DNA of 64,000 bases, taken from the NCBI RefSeq assembly GCF_020026305.1, contig NZ_CP075691.1, positions 6,634,001 through 6,698,000 of the forward strand, given 5' to 3'. Made by a program: the position numbers and the translations under genes. The stretch comes from Streptomyces sp. 135. GTDB taxonomy: Bacteria; Actinomycetota; Actinomycetes; Streptomycetales; Streptomycetaceae. Shown one piece after another: positions 8,886-18,479 of the stretch. The first letter of the stretch is position 1, and every line of letters begins with the position of its first letter. The notes below the pieces were generated by a model, which was not told where the DNA came from, did no database searches, and saw nothing but the letters and a program-made list of their open reading frames with translations.

Positions 8886-10382
8886 GTGTTCCTGACGATC
8901 AGCACCACCGGCACCCCTGAACGCCCCGCGACCGACCTCGGTTTCCTGCTGCACAAGCATCCCGGCAAGGCGCAGGCGTTCTCCACCTCGTACGGCACCG
9001 CGCACGTCCTCTACCCCGAGGCGACCGCCGAGCGGTGCACGGCCGCGCTGCTCCTGGAGATCGACCCCGTCGCGCTCGTGCGGCGCGGGAAGGGCAAGGG
9101 CCGGGGCGGCGCCCCCGACGCGGCACTCGCGCAGTACGTGAACGACCGGCCCTACGCCGCGTCGTCGCTGCTCGCCGTCGCGATCGGCGCGGTGTTCTCC
9201 AGCGCGATGCGCGGCGTGTGCCCCGCGCGGCCCGAGCGGGCGGCGCTGCCACTGCCGCTGCGCGTCGAGGTGCCCGCGCTGCCCGCGCACGGCGGTGCCG
9301 ACCTGGTACGGGCGCTCTTCGCGCCGCTGGGCTGGACGGTGACGGTGACGCCGGTGCCGCTGGACGAGCGGTTCCCGCAGTGGGGCGACTCGCGGTACGT
9401 GGGCCTCGTGCTCGACGCGCCCGAGGGACGGCTGACCCTCGGCGAGGCACTGCGCCACCTCTATGTCCTGCTCCCCGTCCTCGACGACGCCAAGCACTAC
9501 TGGGTCTCGGCGGACGAGGTCGACAAACTGCTGCGGGCCGGCGGGGGCTGGCTCGTGGACCACCCGGAGCAGCACCTCATCACCAGCCGCTACCTGTCGC
9601 GGCGCCGGTCCCTGACCCGCGAGGCGCAGGAGCGCCTCGAACTGCTGCGGCTCGCCGACGCGGACGACACGGACGTCGCCGAGATCGACAACGCCGTCGA
9701 TGAGAACAGCGACACCGAGGAGAAGCCGGTGCCGCTCGCCGTGCGGCGCCGCGAGGCGATCCTCGCGGCGCTGACCGCCGCGGGGGCCGGGCGCGTGCTC
9801 GACCTCGGCTGCGGCCAGGGCCAGTTGGTGCAGGCACTGCTCAAGGACCGGCGGTTCACCGAGATCGTCGGGGTCGACGTGTCCATGCGCGCGCTGACCG
9901 TCGCCTCGCGGCGGCTCAAGCTGGAGAGCATGGGCGACCGCAGGGCGGAGCGCGTCACGCTCCTCCAGGGCTCGCTGGCGTACACCGACAAGCGGCTCAA
10001 GGGGTACGACGCGGCGGTCCTCAGCGAGGTGATCGAGCACCTCGACGTGGAGCGGCTGCCCGCCCTGGAGTACGCGGTGTTCGGCTCGGCGCGGCCCCGC
10101 ACGGTCCTGGTGACGACGCCGAACGTCGAGTACAACGTCCGCTGGGAGACCCTCCCGGCCGGCCACACCCGCCACGGCGACCACCGCTTCGAGTGGACCC
10201 GCGAGGAGTTCCGGGCGTGGGCGCGCCGAGTCGCCGAACGGCACGGCTACGCCGTGGAGTTCGAGCCGGTCGGCGACGAGGACCCCGAAGTGGGCCCGCC
10301 GACCCAGCTGGCCGTCTTCCACCGGACGGACCCCACGATCACCGAGACGGACAAGAACGTGAAGCAGGTGCGGGCAGCATGA
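8886..10382 (+). CDS. hen1: 3'-terminal RNA ribose 2'-O-methyltransferase Hen1
   Basis: The 498-residue product matches bacterial Hen1. An N-terminal domain (about 1-240) opens VFLTISTTGTPERPATDLGF and has FLLHKHPGKAQ. The C-terminal SAM methyltransferase has motif I VLDLGCGQGQLV near residue 303, and the metal-binding SEVIEHL near 379 with a later His (HTRHGDHRFEW). These residues correspond to the Mn-binding E-x-x-E-H...H set of this family. Hen1 methylates the 2'-OH of the RNA end before Pnkp/Hen1 religation, protecting repaired tRNAs against the same nuclease. The start is GTG 8886 by family N-terminus; the open frame begins earlier at 8739. It overlaps pnkp by ATGA. Confidence 0.93.
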   Translation: MFLTISTTGTPERPATDLGFLLHKHPGKAQAFSTSYGTAHVLYPEATAERCTAALLLEIDPVALVRRGKGKGRGGAPDAALAQYVNDRPYAASSLLAVAIGAVFSSAMRGVCPARPERAALPLPLRVEVPALPAHGGADLVRALFAPLGWTVTVTPVPLDERFPQWGDSRYVGLVLDAPEGRLTLGEALRHLYVLLPVLDDAKHYWVSADEVDKLLRAGGGWLVDHPEQHLITSRYLSRRRSLTREAQERLELLRLADADDTDVAEIDNAVDENSDTEEKPVPLAVRRREAILAALTAAGAGRVLDLGCGQGQLVQALLKDRRFTEIVGVDVSMRALTVASRRLKLESMGDRRAERVTLLQGSLAYTDKRLKGYDAAVLSEVIEHLDVERLPALEYAVFGSARPRTVLVTTPNVEYNVRWETLPAGHTRHGDHRFEWTREEFRAWARRVAERHGYAVEFEPVGDEDPEVGPPTQLAVFHRTDPTITETDKNVKQVRAA

Positions 10383-12958
10383 CCCACGACGACAACGCCG
10401 ATGCCACCACCGATACCGACGTGAGAGGCCGCGTGCTCCCCGTCACCGACCTCTCCCTCGTCGTACTCGTCGGCGCCACCGGCTCCGGCAAGTCCACCTT
10501 CGCCCGGCGCCACTTCAGACCCACCGAGGTGATCGGCAGCGACTTCTGCCGGGGGCTCGTCGCCGACGACGAGAACGACCAGAGCGCCAGCGGTGACGCC
10601 TTCGACGTGCTGCACTACATCGCGGGCAAGCGGCTGGCCGCGGGCCGCCGCACCGTCGTCGACGCCACCAACGTGCAGAGCGACAGCCGCAAGCAGCTGA
10701 TCGAGCTGGCCAGGCGGTACGACGTGCTGCCCATCGCCATCGTGCTCGACGTGCCCGAGGACGTCTGCGCCGCGCGCAACGCCACGCGCGCGGACCGGGC
10801 CGGCCTGCCCCGCCGCGTCATCCAGCGCCACCAGCGCGAACTGCGGCGTTCACTACGGCACTTGGAGCGCGAGGGCTTCCGCAAGGTGCACGTCCTGCGC
10901 GGCGTGGAGGAGATCGACGGCGCCCGCATCGTCACCGAGAAGCGCTACAACGACCTCTCCCACCTCACCGGCCCCTTCGACATCATCGGCGACGTCCACG
11001 GCTGCGCCGCCGAGCTGGAGACCCTGCTCACCAAGCTCGGTTACGTCGACGGCACGCACCCCGAAGGGCGTACCGCCGTCTTCGTCGGCGACCTCGTCGA
11101 CCGCGGCCCCGACACCCCGGGCGTGCTGCGCCGCGTCATGGCGATGGTCGCCGCCGGCACCGCGCTGTGCGTGCCCGGCAACCACGAGAACAAGCTCGGC
11201 CGCCACCTCAAGGGCCGCAGCGTCCAGCACACCCACGGCCTGGCCGAGACCGTCGAGCAGCTGGCGGGGGAGAGCGACGAATTCCGCGCGCAGGTGCGGG
11301 AGTTCGTGGACGGGCTCGTGTCCCACTACGTCCTCGACGGCGGCAAGCTGGTCGTCTGCCACGCCGGGCTGCCCGAGAAGTACCACGGGCGCACGTCGGG
11401 GCGGGTGCGCTCGCACGCCCTGTACGGCGACACCACCGGCGAGACCGACGAGTTCGGACTGCCGGTGCGCTACCCGTGGGCCGAGGAGTACCGCGGCCGG
11501 GCCGCGGTCGTCTACGGCCACACCCCCGTGCCCACCGCGACCTGGCTGAACAACACCATCTGCCTGGACACCGGCGCCGTCTTCGGCGGCAGGCTGACCG
11601 CGCTGCGCTGGCCGGAGCGCGAGCTGGTCGACGTCCCCGCGGAGCGGGTCTGGTACGAGCCCGCCAAGCCGCTGCGCAGCGAGGCACCCGGTGGCCACGA
11701 CGGACGGCCGCTCGACCTCACCGACGTACACGGCCGCCGCGTGGTGGAGACCCGGCACGCGGGCCGCGTCGCCGTGCGCGAGGAGAACGCGGCGGCGGCC
11801 CTCGAAGTCATGAGCCGCTTCGCCGTCGACCCGCGCCTGCTGCCCTACCTCCCGCCGACCATGGCGCCCACCGCCACGTCACGGCGTGACGGCTACCTCG
11901 AACACCCGGCTGAGGCCTTCGCCTCGTACGCGCAGGACGGCGTCGGCCGCGTCGTGTGCGAGGAGAAGCACATGGGCTCGCGCGCGGTCGCCCTGGTCTG
12001 CCGCGACGCGGACGTCGCCCGCGAACGCTTCGGCGTGGACGGCCCGACCGGCTCCCTCTGCACCCGCACCGGCCGCCCCTTCTTCGCCGACGCGTCCGTC
12101 ACGGAGGAGCTGCTCGGCCGGGTGCGCGCCGCCGTCACCGAGGCGGGCCTGTGGGAGGAGCTGGAGACGGACTGGCTGCTGCTCGACGCCGAGCTGATGC
12201 CCTGGTCGCTGAAGGCGTCCGGCCTGCTCCGCACGCAGTACGCGGCCGTGGGCGCCGCCGCCGGGGCCGCCTTCCCCGGCGCGCTGGCCGCCCTGGAGGC
12301 CGCGGTGTCGCGCGGCGTCGACGCGGGCGCGCTGCTCGCCCGGCAGCGTGAACGGGCAGCGGACGCCGCCGCGTTCACCGACGCCTACCGCCGCTACTGC
12401 TGGCCGACCGACGGCCTGGAGGGCGTACGCCTCGCGCCGTTCCAGATCCTGGCCGTCCAGGGCCGCAGCCTGGCCGGGCTGCCGCACGACCGCCAACTGG
12501 CCCTGATCGACCGGATGGTGGAGCACGACGGCAGTCAGGGCTCGGACCTGCTCCAGACCACCCGCCGCCTCTACGTCGACACCGGCGACGAGGCGTCGGT
12601 GCGGGCGGGCGTCGACTGGTGGCTGGAGATGACGGGCCGCGGCGGCGAGGGCATGGTCGTCAAGCCGGTCGAGGCCCTGGCCAGGAACGCTCAGGGACGC
12701 CTGGTGCAGCCCGGCGTCAAGTGCCGGGGCCGCGAATACCTGCGGATCATCTACGGCCCGGAGTACACGCGGCCGCAGAACCTGGAGAAGCTGCGGGGCC
12801 GCACCCTCGGCCACAAGCGGTCGCTCGCCCTGCGCGAGTACGCGCTCGGCCTGGAGGCCCTGGACCGGCTGGCGGACGGCGAGCCGCTGTGGCGCGTCCA
12901 CGAGGCGGTCTTCGCGGTGCTCGCACTGGAGTCGGAGCCGGTGGACCCGCGGCTCTGA
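10379..12958 (+). CDS. pnkp: Polynucleotide kinase-phosphatase (RNA repair ligase subunit)
   Basis: The 859-residue, three-domain enzyme has a kinase P-loop GATGSGKST near residue 30. The calcineurin-type phosphatase has GDVHGCAAE near 203, then GDLVDRGPDTPG, GNHENK, CHAGLPEKYHGR and YGHTPVP. The C-terminal adenylyltransferase/ligase-like domain has a KHMG nucleotidyl-lysine motif near 530 and GEGMVVKP downstream. Pnkp heals broken RNA ends (5'-phosphorylation, 3'-dephosphorylation) and with Hen1 forms the bacterial repair complex that seals ribotoxin-cleaved tRNAs. Translation is coupled to hen1 through the ATGA overlap, so the two make an operon. All key motifs look intact. Confidence 0.95.
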   Translation: MTHDDNADATTDTDVRGRVLPVTDLSLVVLVGATGSGKSTFARRHFRPTEVIGSDFCRGLVADDENDQSASGDAFDVLHYIAGKRLAAGRRTVVDATNVQSDSRKQLIELARRYDVLPIAIVLDVPEDVCAARNATRADRAGLPRRVIQRHQRELRRSLRHLEREGFRKVHVLRGVEEIDGARIVTEKRYNDLSHLTGPFDIIGDVHGCAAELETLLTKLGYVDGTHPEGRTAVFVGDLVDRGPDTPGVLRRVMAMVAAGTALCVPGNHENKLGRHLKGRSVQHTHGLAETVEQLAGESDEFRAQVREFVDGLVSHYVLDGGKLVVCHAGLPEKYHGRTSGRVRSHALYGDTTGETDEFGLPVRYPWAEEYRGRAAVVYGHTPVPTATWLNNTICLDTGAVFGGRLTALRWPERELVDVPAERVWYEPAKPLRSEAPGGHDGRPLDLTDVHGRRVVETRHAGRVAVREENAAAALEVMSRFAVDPRLLPYLPPTMAPTATSRRDGYLEHPAEAFASYAQDGVGRVVCEEKHMGSRAVALVCRDADVARERFGVDGPTGSLCTRTGRPFFADASVTEELLGRVRAAVTEAGLWEELETDWLLLDAELMPWSLKASGLLRTQYAAVGAAAGAAFPGALAALEAAVSRGVDAGALLARQRERAADAAAFTDAYRRYCWPTDGLEGVRLAPFQILAVQGRSLAGLPHDRQLALIDRMVEHDGSQGSDLLQTTRRLYVDTGDEASVRAGVDWWLEMTGRGGEGMVVKPVEALARNAQGRLVQPGVKCRGREYLRIIYGPEYTRPQNLEKLRGRTLGHKRSLALREYALGLEALDRLADGEPLWRVHEAVFAVLALESEPVDPRL

Positions 12959-13025
12959 GGCGGCATCAGGTGCTGTTGCCGTGTTGACCGCGCGTCGGCC
13001 GCCCGGCCGGGGAAAGATGGACCCC

Positions 13026-14258
13026 ATGGGATTCCATGTCGACTCCGAGGCCGGGCGGCTGCGCCGCGTCATACTGCACCGCCCCGATCTGGAGCTCAAG
13101 CGGCTGACTCCGAGCAACAAGGACGCACTGCTCTTCGACGACGTGCTGTGGGTGCGCAGGGCCCGCCAGGAGCACGACGGCTTCGCGGACGTGCTGCGCG
13201 ACCGGGGCGTGGCGGTGCACCTCTTCGGCGACCTGCTGAAAGAGACCCTGGACGTGCCCGAGGCCCGCCTGCTCATCCTGGACCGCGTCTTCGACGAGAA
13301 GGAGTACGGTCCCCTGGCCACCGACCACCTGCGGATCGCGTTCGAGACGCTGCCGTCGGTGGAGCTGGCCGAGGCGCTGGTGGGCGGCATGACCAAACGG
13401 GAGTTCCTGGAGGCCCACCCCGAGCCGACCTCCGTGCGCTTCCACTGCATGGACCTGGACGACTTCCTGCTCGGTCCGCTGCCCAACCACCTCTTCACGC
13501 GTGACACGTCGGCCTGGATCTACGACGGCGTCTCCATCAACGCGATGCGCTGGCCCGCCCGGCAGCGCGAGACCGTGCACTTCGAGGCGATCTACCGGTA
13601 CCACCCGCTCTTCCGTGGCGAGCAGTTCAACGTCTGGTCGCAGGGCCAGGCGGACTACCCCTCGACCATCGAGGGCGGCGACGTCCTGGTCATCGGCAAG
13701 GGCGCGGTGCTCATCGGCATGAGCGAGCGCACCACGCCGCAGGCCGTCGAGATGCTCGCCCACAAGCTGTTCGCGGCGGGCTCCGCGCAGACCATCGTGG
13801 CACTCGACATGCCGAAGCGGCGCGCGTTCATGCACCTCGACACGGTCATGACGATGGTCGACGGCGACACCTTCACGCAGTACGCGGGCCTCGGCATGCT
13901 CCGCTCCTACACCATCGAACCGGGCGTCGGCGACCGGGAGTTGAAGGTCACCGACCATCCGCCCGAGAACATGCACCGGGCGATCGCCGCCGCGCTCGGA
14001 CTGGACACCATCCGCGTGCTCACCGCCACCCAGGACGTGCACGCGGCCGAGCGGGAGCAGTGGGACGACGGCTGCAACGTCCTCGCGGTCGAGCCGGGCG
14101 TCGTGCTGGCGTACGAGCGGAACGCGACGACCAACACCTATCTGCGCAAGCAGGGCCTCGAGGTGATCGAGATCCTGGGGAGCGAGCTGGGGCGCGGCCG
14201 GGGCGGGCCGCGCTGCATGAGCTGCCCGGTGACGCGGGACCCGGTGCCTGGGATGTAG
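13026..14258 (+). CDS. arcA: Arginine deiminase
   Basis: The 410-residue product hydrolyses arginine to citrulline and ammonia. The guanidino-group-modifying enzyme signatures are present: N-terminal SEAGRLRRVILHRP, LPNHLFTRDTSAW, MHLDTVMTMVDGD with the catalytic His region, and the C-terminal catalytic Cys in GGPRCMSCPVTRDP. The start is ATG 13026, nine bases after GGGGAAAG; an ATG at 13017 is also possible. No ornithine carbamoyltransferase or carbamate kinase gene is adjacent, so this is a lone ArcA and not a complete arc operon. It converges with the PucR-type gene 16 bp away. Confidence 0.94.
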   Translation: MGFHVDSEAGRLRRVILHRPDLELKRLTPSNKDALLFDDVLWVRRARQEHDGFADVLRDRGVAVHLFGDLLKETLDVPEARLLILDRVFDEKEYGPLATDHLRIAFETLPSVELAEALVGGMTKREFLEAHPEPTSVRFHCMDLDDFLLGPLPNHLFTRDTSAWIYDGVSINAMRWPARQRETVHFEAIYRYHPLFRGEQFNVWSQGQADYPSTIEGGDVLVIGKGAVLIGMSERTTPQAVEMLAHKLFAAGSAQTIVALDMPKRRAFMHLDTVMTMVDGDTFTQYAGLGMLRSYTIEPGVGDRELKVTDHPPENMHRAIAAALGLDTIRVLTATQDVHAAEREQWDDGCNVLAVEPGVVLAYERNATTNTYLRKQGLEVIEILGSELGRGRGGPRCMSCPVTRDPVPGM

Positions 14259-14274
14259 GGGCACCTTCGGCCCG

Positions 14275-15489
14275 CTACTCCCCGGTGTCGCGGTCGCGGG
14301 AGAGCAGTTGCAGGGCGCGCAGCGAGGCCTCCAGGGCGAAGCGGTGGTCGGGGTCGGCGAGGCGGTCGCCCAGCAGGACGTCCAGGTTCCGCAGGCGGTA
14401 GCGCACGGTCTGCGCGTGTACGCCCAGCAGCTCGCCGACCTGCTCCGCCGGCGCCCGCGTGGAGACGTGCACCCGCAGGGTCTCGACGAGCCGGTCGCGG
14501 CGGCTGGCCGGCAGGTGGTCGATCGGCGCCAGCTCCCCGGCCGCGAGGTGTTTCACCAGAGCCGGGTCGGACAGCAGCCACAGCGTCACGAGGTGGTCTT
14601 CGCAGCGGACCAGGGGAGCGTCGGCCACCACACCCTCGTCGATCAGCTGGAGCACACGGCGCGCCCAGCGAATGGAGTCGGCCGCCTCGACCGGCGGCAC
14701 GGTCAGGCCCACCGCGCCGCGGGCGCCCGCCAGCGCCGAGTCGAGCATCGCCAGGCGTTCCGGGGTGAGGGCCCCGGGCACCAGCAGGTGCGGCTGCGGG
14801 GTGTCCAGGTCGCACAGGACGTCGTCGGCAAGACCCGCCTCCAGGTGCCCCGGGACCGGTGAGCGCAGGGCGACCATGGTGACCTCGGCGGGCAGGCGCC
14901 AGGCGGCGGCCTCGCAGAGCCCGGGGAGCTCCTGGGGCAGCGGGGGAGCGGCGAGGATGAGGTGCAGCAGTCGTCTGCGCCGCACCGGAACCTCGGAGAA
15001 GGCCCGCGCCCGCACCTCGGCGTAGCCCTCGCGGGAGATCTGCTCCAGTTCGTCGACGTAGGCGAACAGGGCGTCGGCGAAGGCGAGGATGAGGGTGGGG
15101 GAGAGCCGGTACTGCTGGCCCAAGGCCTTGGCGCGGCGCAGCGCGACGCGGGCGCCGAGCCGGTACGCCCCCTGGAGGGTCTCCATCGCGCGTCCCTCGT
15201 AGGCTTCCACGCGGCCGAACTTGCGCAGCAGCTCGTCGCGGAGCACGACGTTCTTGCCGGGGTCGGCGACGCGGTCCACGAAGACGGACAGGGCCTGCTC
15301 GACACCCTGCCGGATGGGTTCGGCGTGGGGGCCGTTGAGCAGCCGCCCGTACACCGGATAGGCCCGCGTGACCTCGGCGCCGATCTGCTTCATGAGGCCG
15401 GGTAACTCCGGTCTCATGTAGGCGGCGAACTCCTTGGGGAGAGGCCCCAGCGGTTCACCGCCTTCCATCGGTAGCGTGGATGAAGGCAT
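14275..15489 (-). CDS. PucR/CdaR-family helix-turn-helix regulator
   Basis: The 404-residue product has a PucR C-terminal HTH near residues 335-390 (AEQVGELLGVHAQTVRYRLR, then NLDVLLGDRL). The long helical N-domain (EPIRQGVEQALSVFVDRVAD, YRLGARVALRRAKALG) resembles the RsbT-like/sensor region of actinobacterial PucR proteins. ATG 15489 is chosen because the upstream part of the open frame is unlike protein. It is on the same strand as, and downstream of, the two secreted-protein genes (about 210 bp gap). It may regulate them or the divergent mce operon; the target is not determinable here. Confidence 0.8.
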   Translation of the reverse strand: MPSSTLPMEGGEPLGPLPKEFAAYMRPELPGLMKQIGAEVTRAYPVYGRLLNGPHAEPIRQGVEQALSVFVDRVADPGKNVVLRDELLRKFGRVEAYEGRAMETLQGAYRLGARVALRRAKALGQQYRLSPTLILAFADALFAYVDELEQISREGYAEVRARAFSEVPVRRRRLLHLILAAPPLPQELPGLCEAAAWRLPAEVTMVALRSPVPGHLEAGLADDVLCDLDTPQPHLLVPGALTPERLAMLDSALAGARGAVGLTVPPVEAADSIRWARRVLQLIDEGVVADAPLVRCEDHLVTLWLLSDPALVKHLAAGELAPIDHLPASRRDRLVETLRVHVSTRAPAEQVGELLGVHAQTVRYRLRNLDVLLGDRLADPDHRFALEASLRALQLLSRDRDTGE

Positions 15490-15702
15490 GAGTGCCGTCC
15501 CTTGCTCTTCGGTGCCCACGATGCACCGGTCGTGCGCCCCGCTCCTGCACGGGCGAGGCGCACGACCGGACTTGAGGTGCCACGTGTCTGGGCTGCTGAA
15601 GCTAAGACAAGTTCGGTGGGACGTACACAGTCCGTGCACATTTCGGTGCGGTGGGGCGTGGTATGGCCGCCGGGACGGCTGAGAATCGCCGTCGCGCGGC
15701 CA

Positions 15703-16665
15703 TCAGTCGACGGCGGAGTGCCAGTTCTCCGCGAGGCGCTTGCCCGCGTCGGGGGCGAAGGTGCCGGGGGCGGTCAGGCCGGCGAGGTGGGTCTGGGCGT
15801 TGTTGAGCGTCAGGGTGTTCTTCCCGGCGGCGGAGGGCAGTCCGGTCTTGGCGTTGACCGCCGCGTCGATCAGGCCGAGCAGGCCGAGACCGCAGCCACT
15901 GGCGCCCGGCACGGCGAAGGTGCTGTCGTTCTGCGCGGCCCCGGTGAGGTTGACGCGGCTCATCTCGCCGTCCTCGGCGACGGTGCCGTCACCACGGAAG
16001 AACGACATGCCGAACTCGGGGAACTGCAGGTTCTTTGGCCGCAGAACGACGGGCTTGGCGGCGGTGCCGATGTAGCACTTGCTGCCGAGGAACGGGTTCT
16101 TCAGGTGGATGCGGACCGGTATGGCGACGATCGGCTTGTCGGTGACGATGCCGGCGGTCTGGTCGAAGTCGTAGGGCGTGCCCACGGACTCCACCGTCGC
16201 CGTGATCTTGTTGAGGGTGCTGTCGCTGAGCTGCTCGCAGATGTCCGAGATCGCGGGGATGTCGCTCGGGCACATCAGCCCGAGCAGGCCGCCGGGGACG
16301 GTCGCGGAGTCGGCGATGAGGGCACCGCCGGGCGGGGCCACCACGGAGCTGGTCCCGTCGGCGTTCTGGACGACCCCGATCTGGAGGTTGGTCCGGCCCG
16401 TGGGCACGGTGGTCCTGCCCAGTTTGATGGAGCCGTTCGGCGAGGTGGAGACCACGCACTGGGGGGTGCGGTCCAGGCCGTCGGCGGCCAGCATCGCCGG
16501 GGCGTCCACGGGACAGCGGGTGAAGGGCGCCCACTCGCCGTTCGGCACGGCGGCGGCCGCGGTGGCGGTGCCCATGGAGGCGAAGACGCCGAGCGCGGTG
16601 CCGAGGACGGTGGCGGTGGTGGCGGCTGTGGTGGCGGCTGTGGCGCGGAGGGAGAACCGCATCAT
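15703..16665 (-). CDS. Secreted protein of unknown function
   Basis: The 320-residue product has a clear Sec signal peptide: MMRF plus basic residues, then an Ala/Thr/Leu-rich core ending ASMGTATAAAA near residue 38. The mature part has several Cys residues (FTRCPVDAPAM, PQCVVSTSPNG, LMCPSDIPAISDICEQL, GSKCYIG, ASGCGLG), consistent with disulfides outside the cell. I do not recognise the family. The start ATG 16665 is preceded by AGGAAGG at good spacing. It is 79 bp downstream of the DUF6801-like gene on the same strand, so the two are probably co-expressed. Confidence 0.75.
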   Translation of the reverse strand: MMRFSLRATAATTAATTATVLGTALGVFASMGTATAAAAVPNGEWAPFTRCPVDAPAMLAADGLDRTPQCVVSTSPNGSIKLGRTTVPTGRTNLQIGVVQNADGTSSVVAPPGGALIADSATVPGGLLGLMCPSDIPAISDICEQLSDSTLNKITATVESVGTPYDFDQTAGIVTDKPIVAIPVRIHLKNPFLGSKCYIGTAAKPVVLRPKNLQFPEFGMSFFRGDGTVAEDGEMSRVNLTGAAQNDSTFAVPGASGCGLGLLGLIDAAVNAKTGLPSAAGKNTLTLNNAQTHLAGLTAPGTFAPDAGKRLAENWHSAVD

Positions 16666-16744
16666 GGGGCCTTCCTGGTCAGGGGAGAGGGGAGAGGGAG
16701 AGGGAGAGGGGAGGGCGGAGGGGGTGAAGGGTGCGACGAGGGGG

Positions 16745-18271
16745 TCACCGTTCGGCGACGGGGACCTTGCGGGGCTGGGCGTCGTCGGTGCACTCGTCGG
16801 GGTTGAGCACATCGGCCGAGACGAAGCAGGTCTGCCCCTGGATCTGCTTGACGTAGTTGCCTGAACCGGACACCGAGGCCGTGAGCAGGCGGTCGAGGTC
16901 CTCACCGTCGGCGGTGCCGCAGCCCGTGAAGGCGGGGATGGTGACCTTGCCGGTCAGCGGGCCGCCGGACAGCAGCAGATAGCCGGTGGCGGGCTCACCG
17001 GTGGTCTGTTCGCCCCGGCCGTGCAGGACCAGGTGGTCACCGGGGTACTTCGCCGGTTCCGGCTCCGGGGAGGCGAGGGAGGTCTTGGTCCGGCACTTCG
17101 CCCCGACGTCCAGCGGGGTGCCGTTGACCTCCAGCTTCGTCACCCGGAGCACGAGCGGCGCCCGGACGTGGGTGTCCGTGCTGGTGAACACGAAGTCGGT
17201 GGTGCCGTGCGAGTCGATGGTCATCGGGCCCGTCTGCTCCAGCACCATCGTGGCCGTCGTGGGAGTGAAGTCGAAGGTCAGGAAGGTCGCCTCGAAGGGC
17301 GGGGTCTGCTTGCGCTGCCGGTGGTAGAGGTCGGCGGTGGAGTGCTGGGTGATCCAGGCGCCGCTGTAGTCCGGGAAGAACTCGAACTGGGGCTCGCCCT
17401 GGGTGATGAGCGTGCAGAACGGCGGGATCAGCGCGGCGCCGTCGAGCTTGTTCACGTTGGAGTAGCCGGTGATGTAGGCGTTGAGCGACATCGGCCCGGC
17501 CGGGTATTTCTCGTCGTACTTGCAGGTCGGCGCCGTGGCCTTGGCGGCGGCACCGCCCTGGCCGGGTTCGGCGACCTTCGGGGCGCGCTCGCCCTGCCGG
17601 CCCGGCGGGCCCTCCTCGGACCGCCCCGGTGGGCCGGAGGCGGACGGCGCGCCGGAGGGCGATCCTGACGGTGATCCGGAGGGCGGTCCGCCGGGGCCGT
17701 CCGTGCCGCCGTCGTCGTCCGCGCCGACCAGGACGCCGACCAGCCGGCCCCCGTCCGGGGCGTCCTCGGCGAGAGCGCAGTCGACGGTCACCTCGGCGGG
17801 GTCGGGGGCGCCGCCGTCGGCGGTGGTCAGGGTGAAGTCCAGGCCGAAGCCGCCCGCCGTCATGGACAGTTCGCCCGCACCCTGCCCGGTGACCGAGGGG
17901 ACGTCTCCCGTCGCGGTCAGGGTCAGCGGCCCGTCCGCGGGCAGGGCCGTGGGTTCCGTGCTGCCGCGCCAGGTCGCCTCGGCGGTGGCCTCGTCCTGTG
18001 TGACGCCGACCTCGAGCCGGGTCGCCGCGCGCACGCCGGCCGCGCCGAGCGCCGCGAGGTCCGCCACCGCAGGCTTCGGCAGCTCGACGGTCGTGGTCAC
18101 GTCCGCGGGTTCGATCGGCTCACCGGCCGCCACCCGCTCGGGGAAGGCCGCCGAGATCCGTACCGCCGCGGGGTGCTCTCCGGAGGGAAACAGGCATACG
18201 TAGGGCAGCGCGACGTCGATCTGCTGCGTACCGGACGCCCCGGCCGCCGCGGGCACGGTGGCGGCCAGCAC
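16745..18271 (-). CDS. DUF6801-like secreted protein, probable N-terminal frameshift
   Basis: As an uninterrupted frame from GTG 18271 this gives 508 residues. The N-terminal domain (IDVALPYVCLFPSGEHPAAV, AAGEPIEPADVTTTVELP) resembles the DUF6801 pattern of actinobacterial exported proteins. A Gly/Ser/Pro-rich linker follows near residues 200-240, then a Cys-containing C-domain. The start leaves only a stub of a signal peptide (VLAATVPAAAGASG). Upstream, GTG 18351 in another frame encodes VTDDRPAPPPDGRSAAVR, a normal-looking N-region. Joining the frames in the GCGCGCGG run near 18300 restores a full signal peptide (RARGAAIAAFVVLAATVP). So a one-base indel (error or mutation) is likely and the true gene is probably 16745-18351. 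Confidence 0.65.
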   Translation of the reverse strand: MLAATVPAAAGASGTQQIDVALPYVCLFPSGEHPAAVRISAAFPERVAAGEPIEPADVTTTVELPKPAVADLAALGAAGVRAATRLEVGVTQDEATAEATWRGSTEPTALPADGPLTLTATGDVPSVTGQGAGELSMTAGGFGLDFTLTTADGGAPDPAEVTVDCALAEDAPDGGRLVGVLVGADDDGGTDGPGGPPSGSPSGSPSGAPSASGPPGRSEEGPPGRQGERAPKVAEPGQGGAAAKATAPTCKYDEKYPAGPMSLNAYITGYSNVNKLDGAALIPPFCTLITQGEPQFEFFPDYSGAWITQHSTADLYHRQRKQTPPFEATFLTFDFTPTTATMVLEQTGPMTIDSHGTTDFVFTSTDTHVRAPLVLRVTKLEVNGTPLDVGAKCRTKTSLASPEPEPAKYPGDHLVLHGRGEQTTGEPATGYLLLSGGPLTGKVTIPAFTGCGTADGEDLDRLLTASVSGSGNYVKQIQGQTCFVSADVLNPDECTDDAQPRKVPVAER

Positions 18272-18479
18272 GACGAACGCGGCGATCGCCGCGCCGCGCG
18301 CACGGCTGCGGACCGCCCGTCGGGCGGCGGTGCGGGCCTGTCATCTGTCACCCGCTCGGATCGTCCTGGGGTCGGATGGCCGATGGCGGCGGCGGCCGCG
18401 TGTGGTAGCCCGCACGCCGGCCGGACCACCGGCCGGGCGTGCGCGAGCCGCGTTCCGCGATGCTGACGTCCCTCTCACG

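Noticed and set aside
13009..14258. Complete arginine deiminase operon
   Set aside because: No ornithine carbamoyltransferase, carbamate kinase or antiporter gene is next to arcA.
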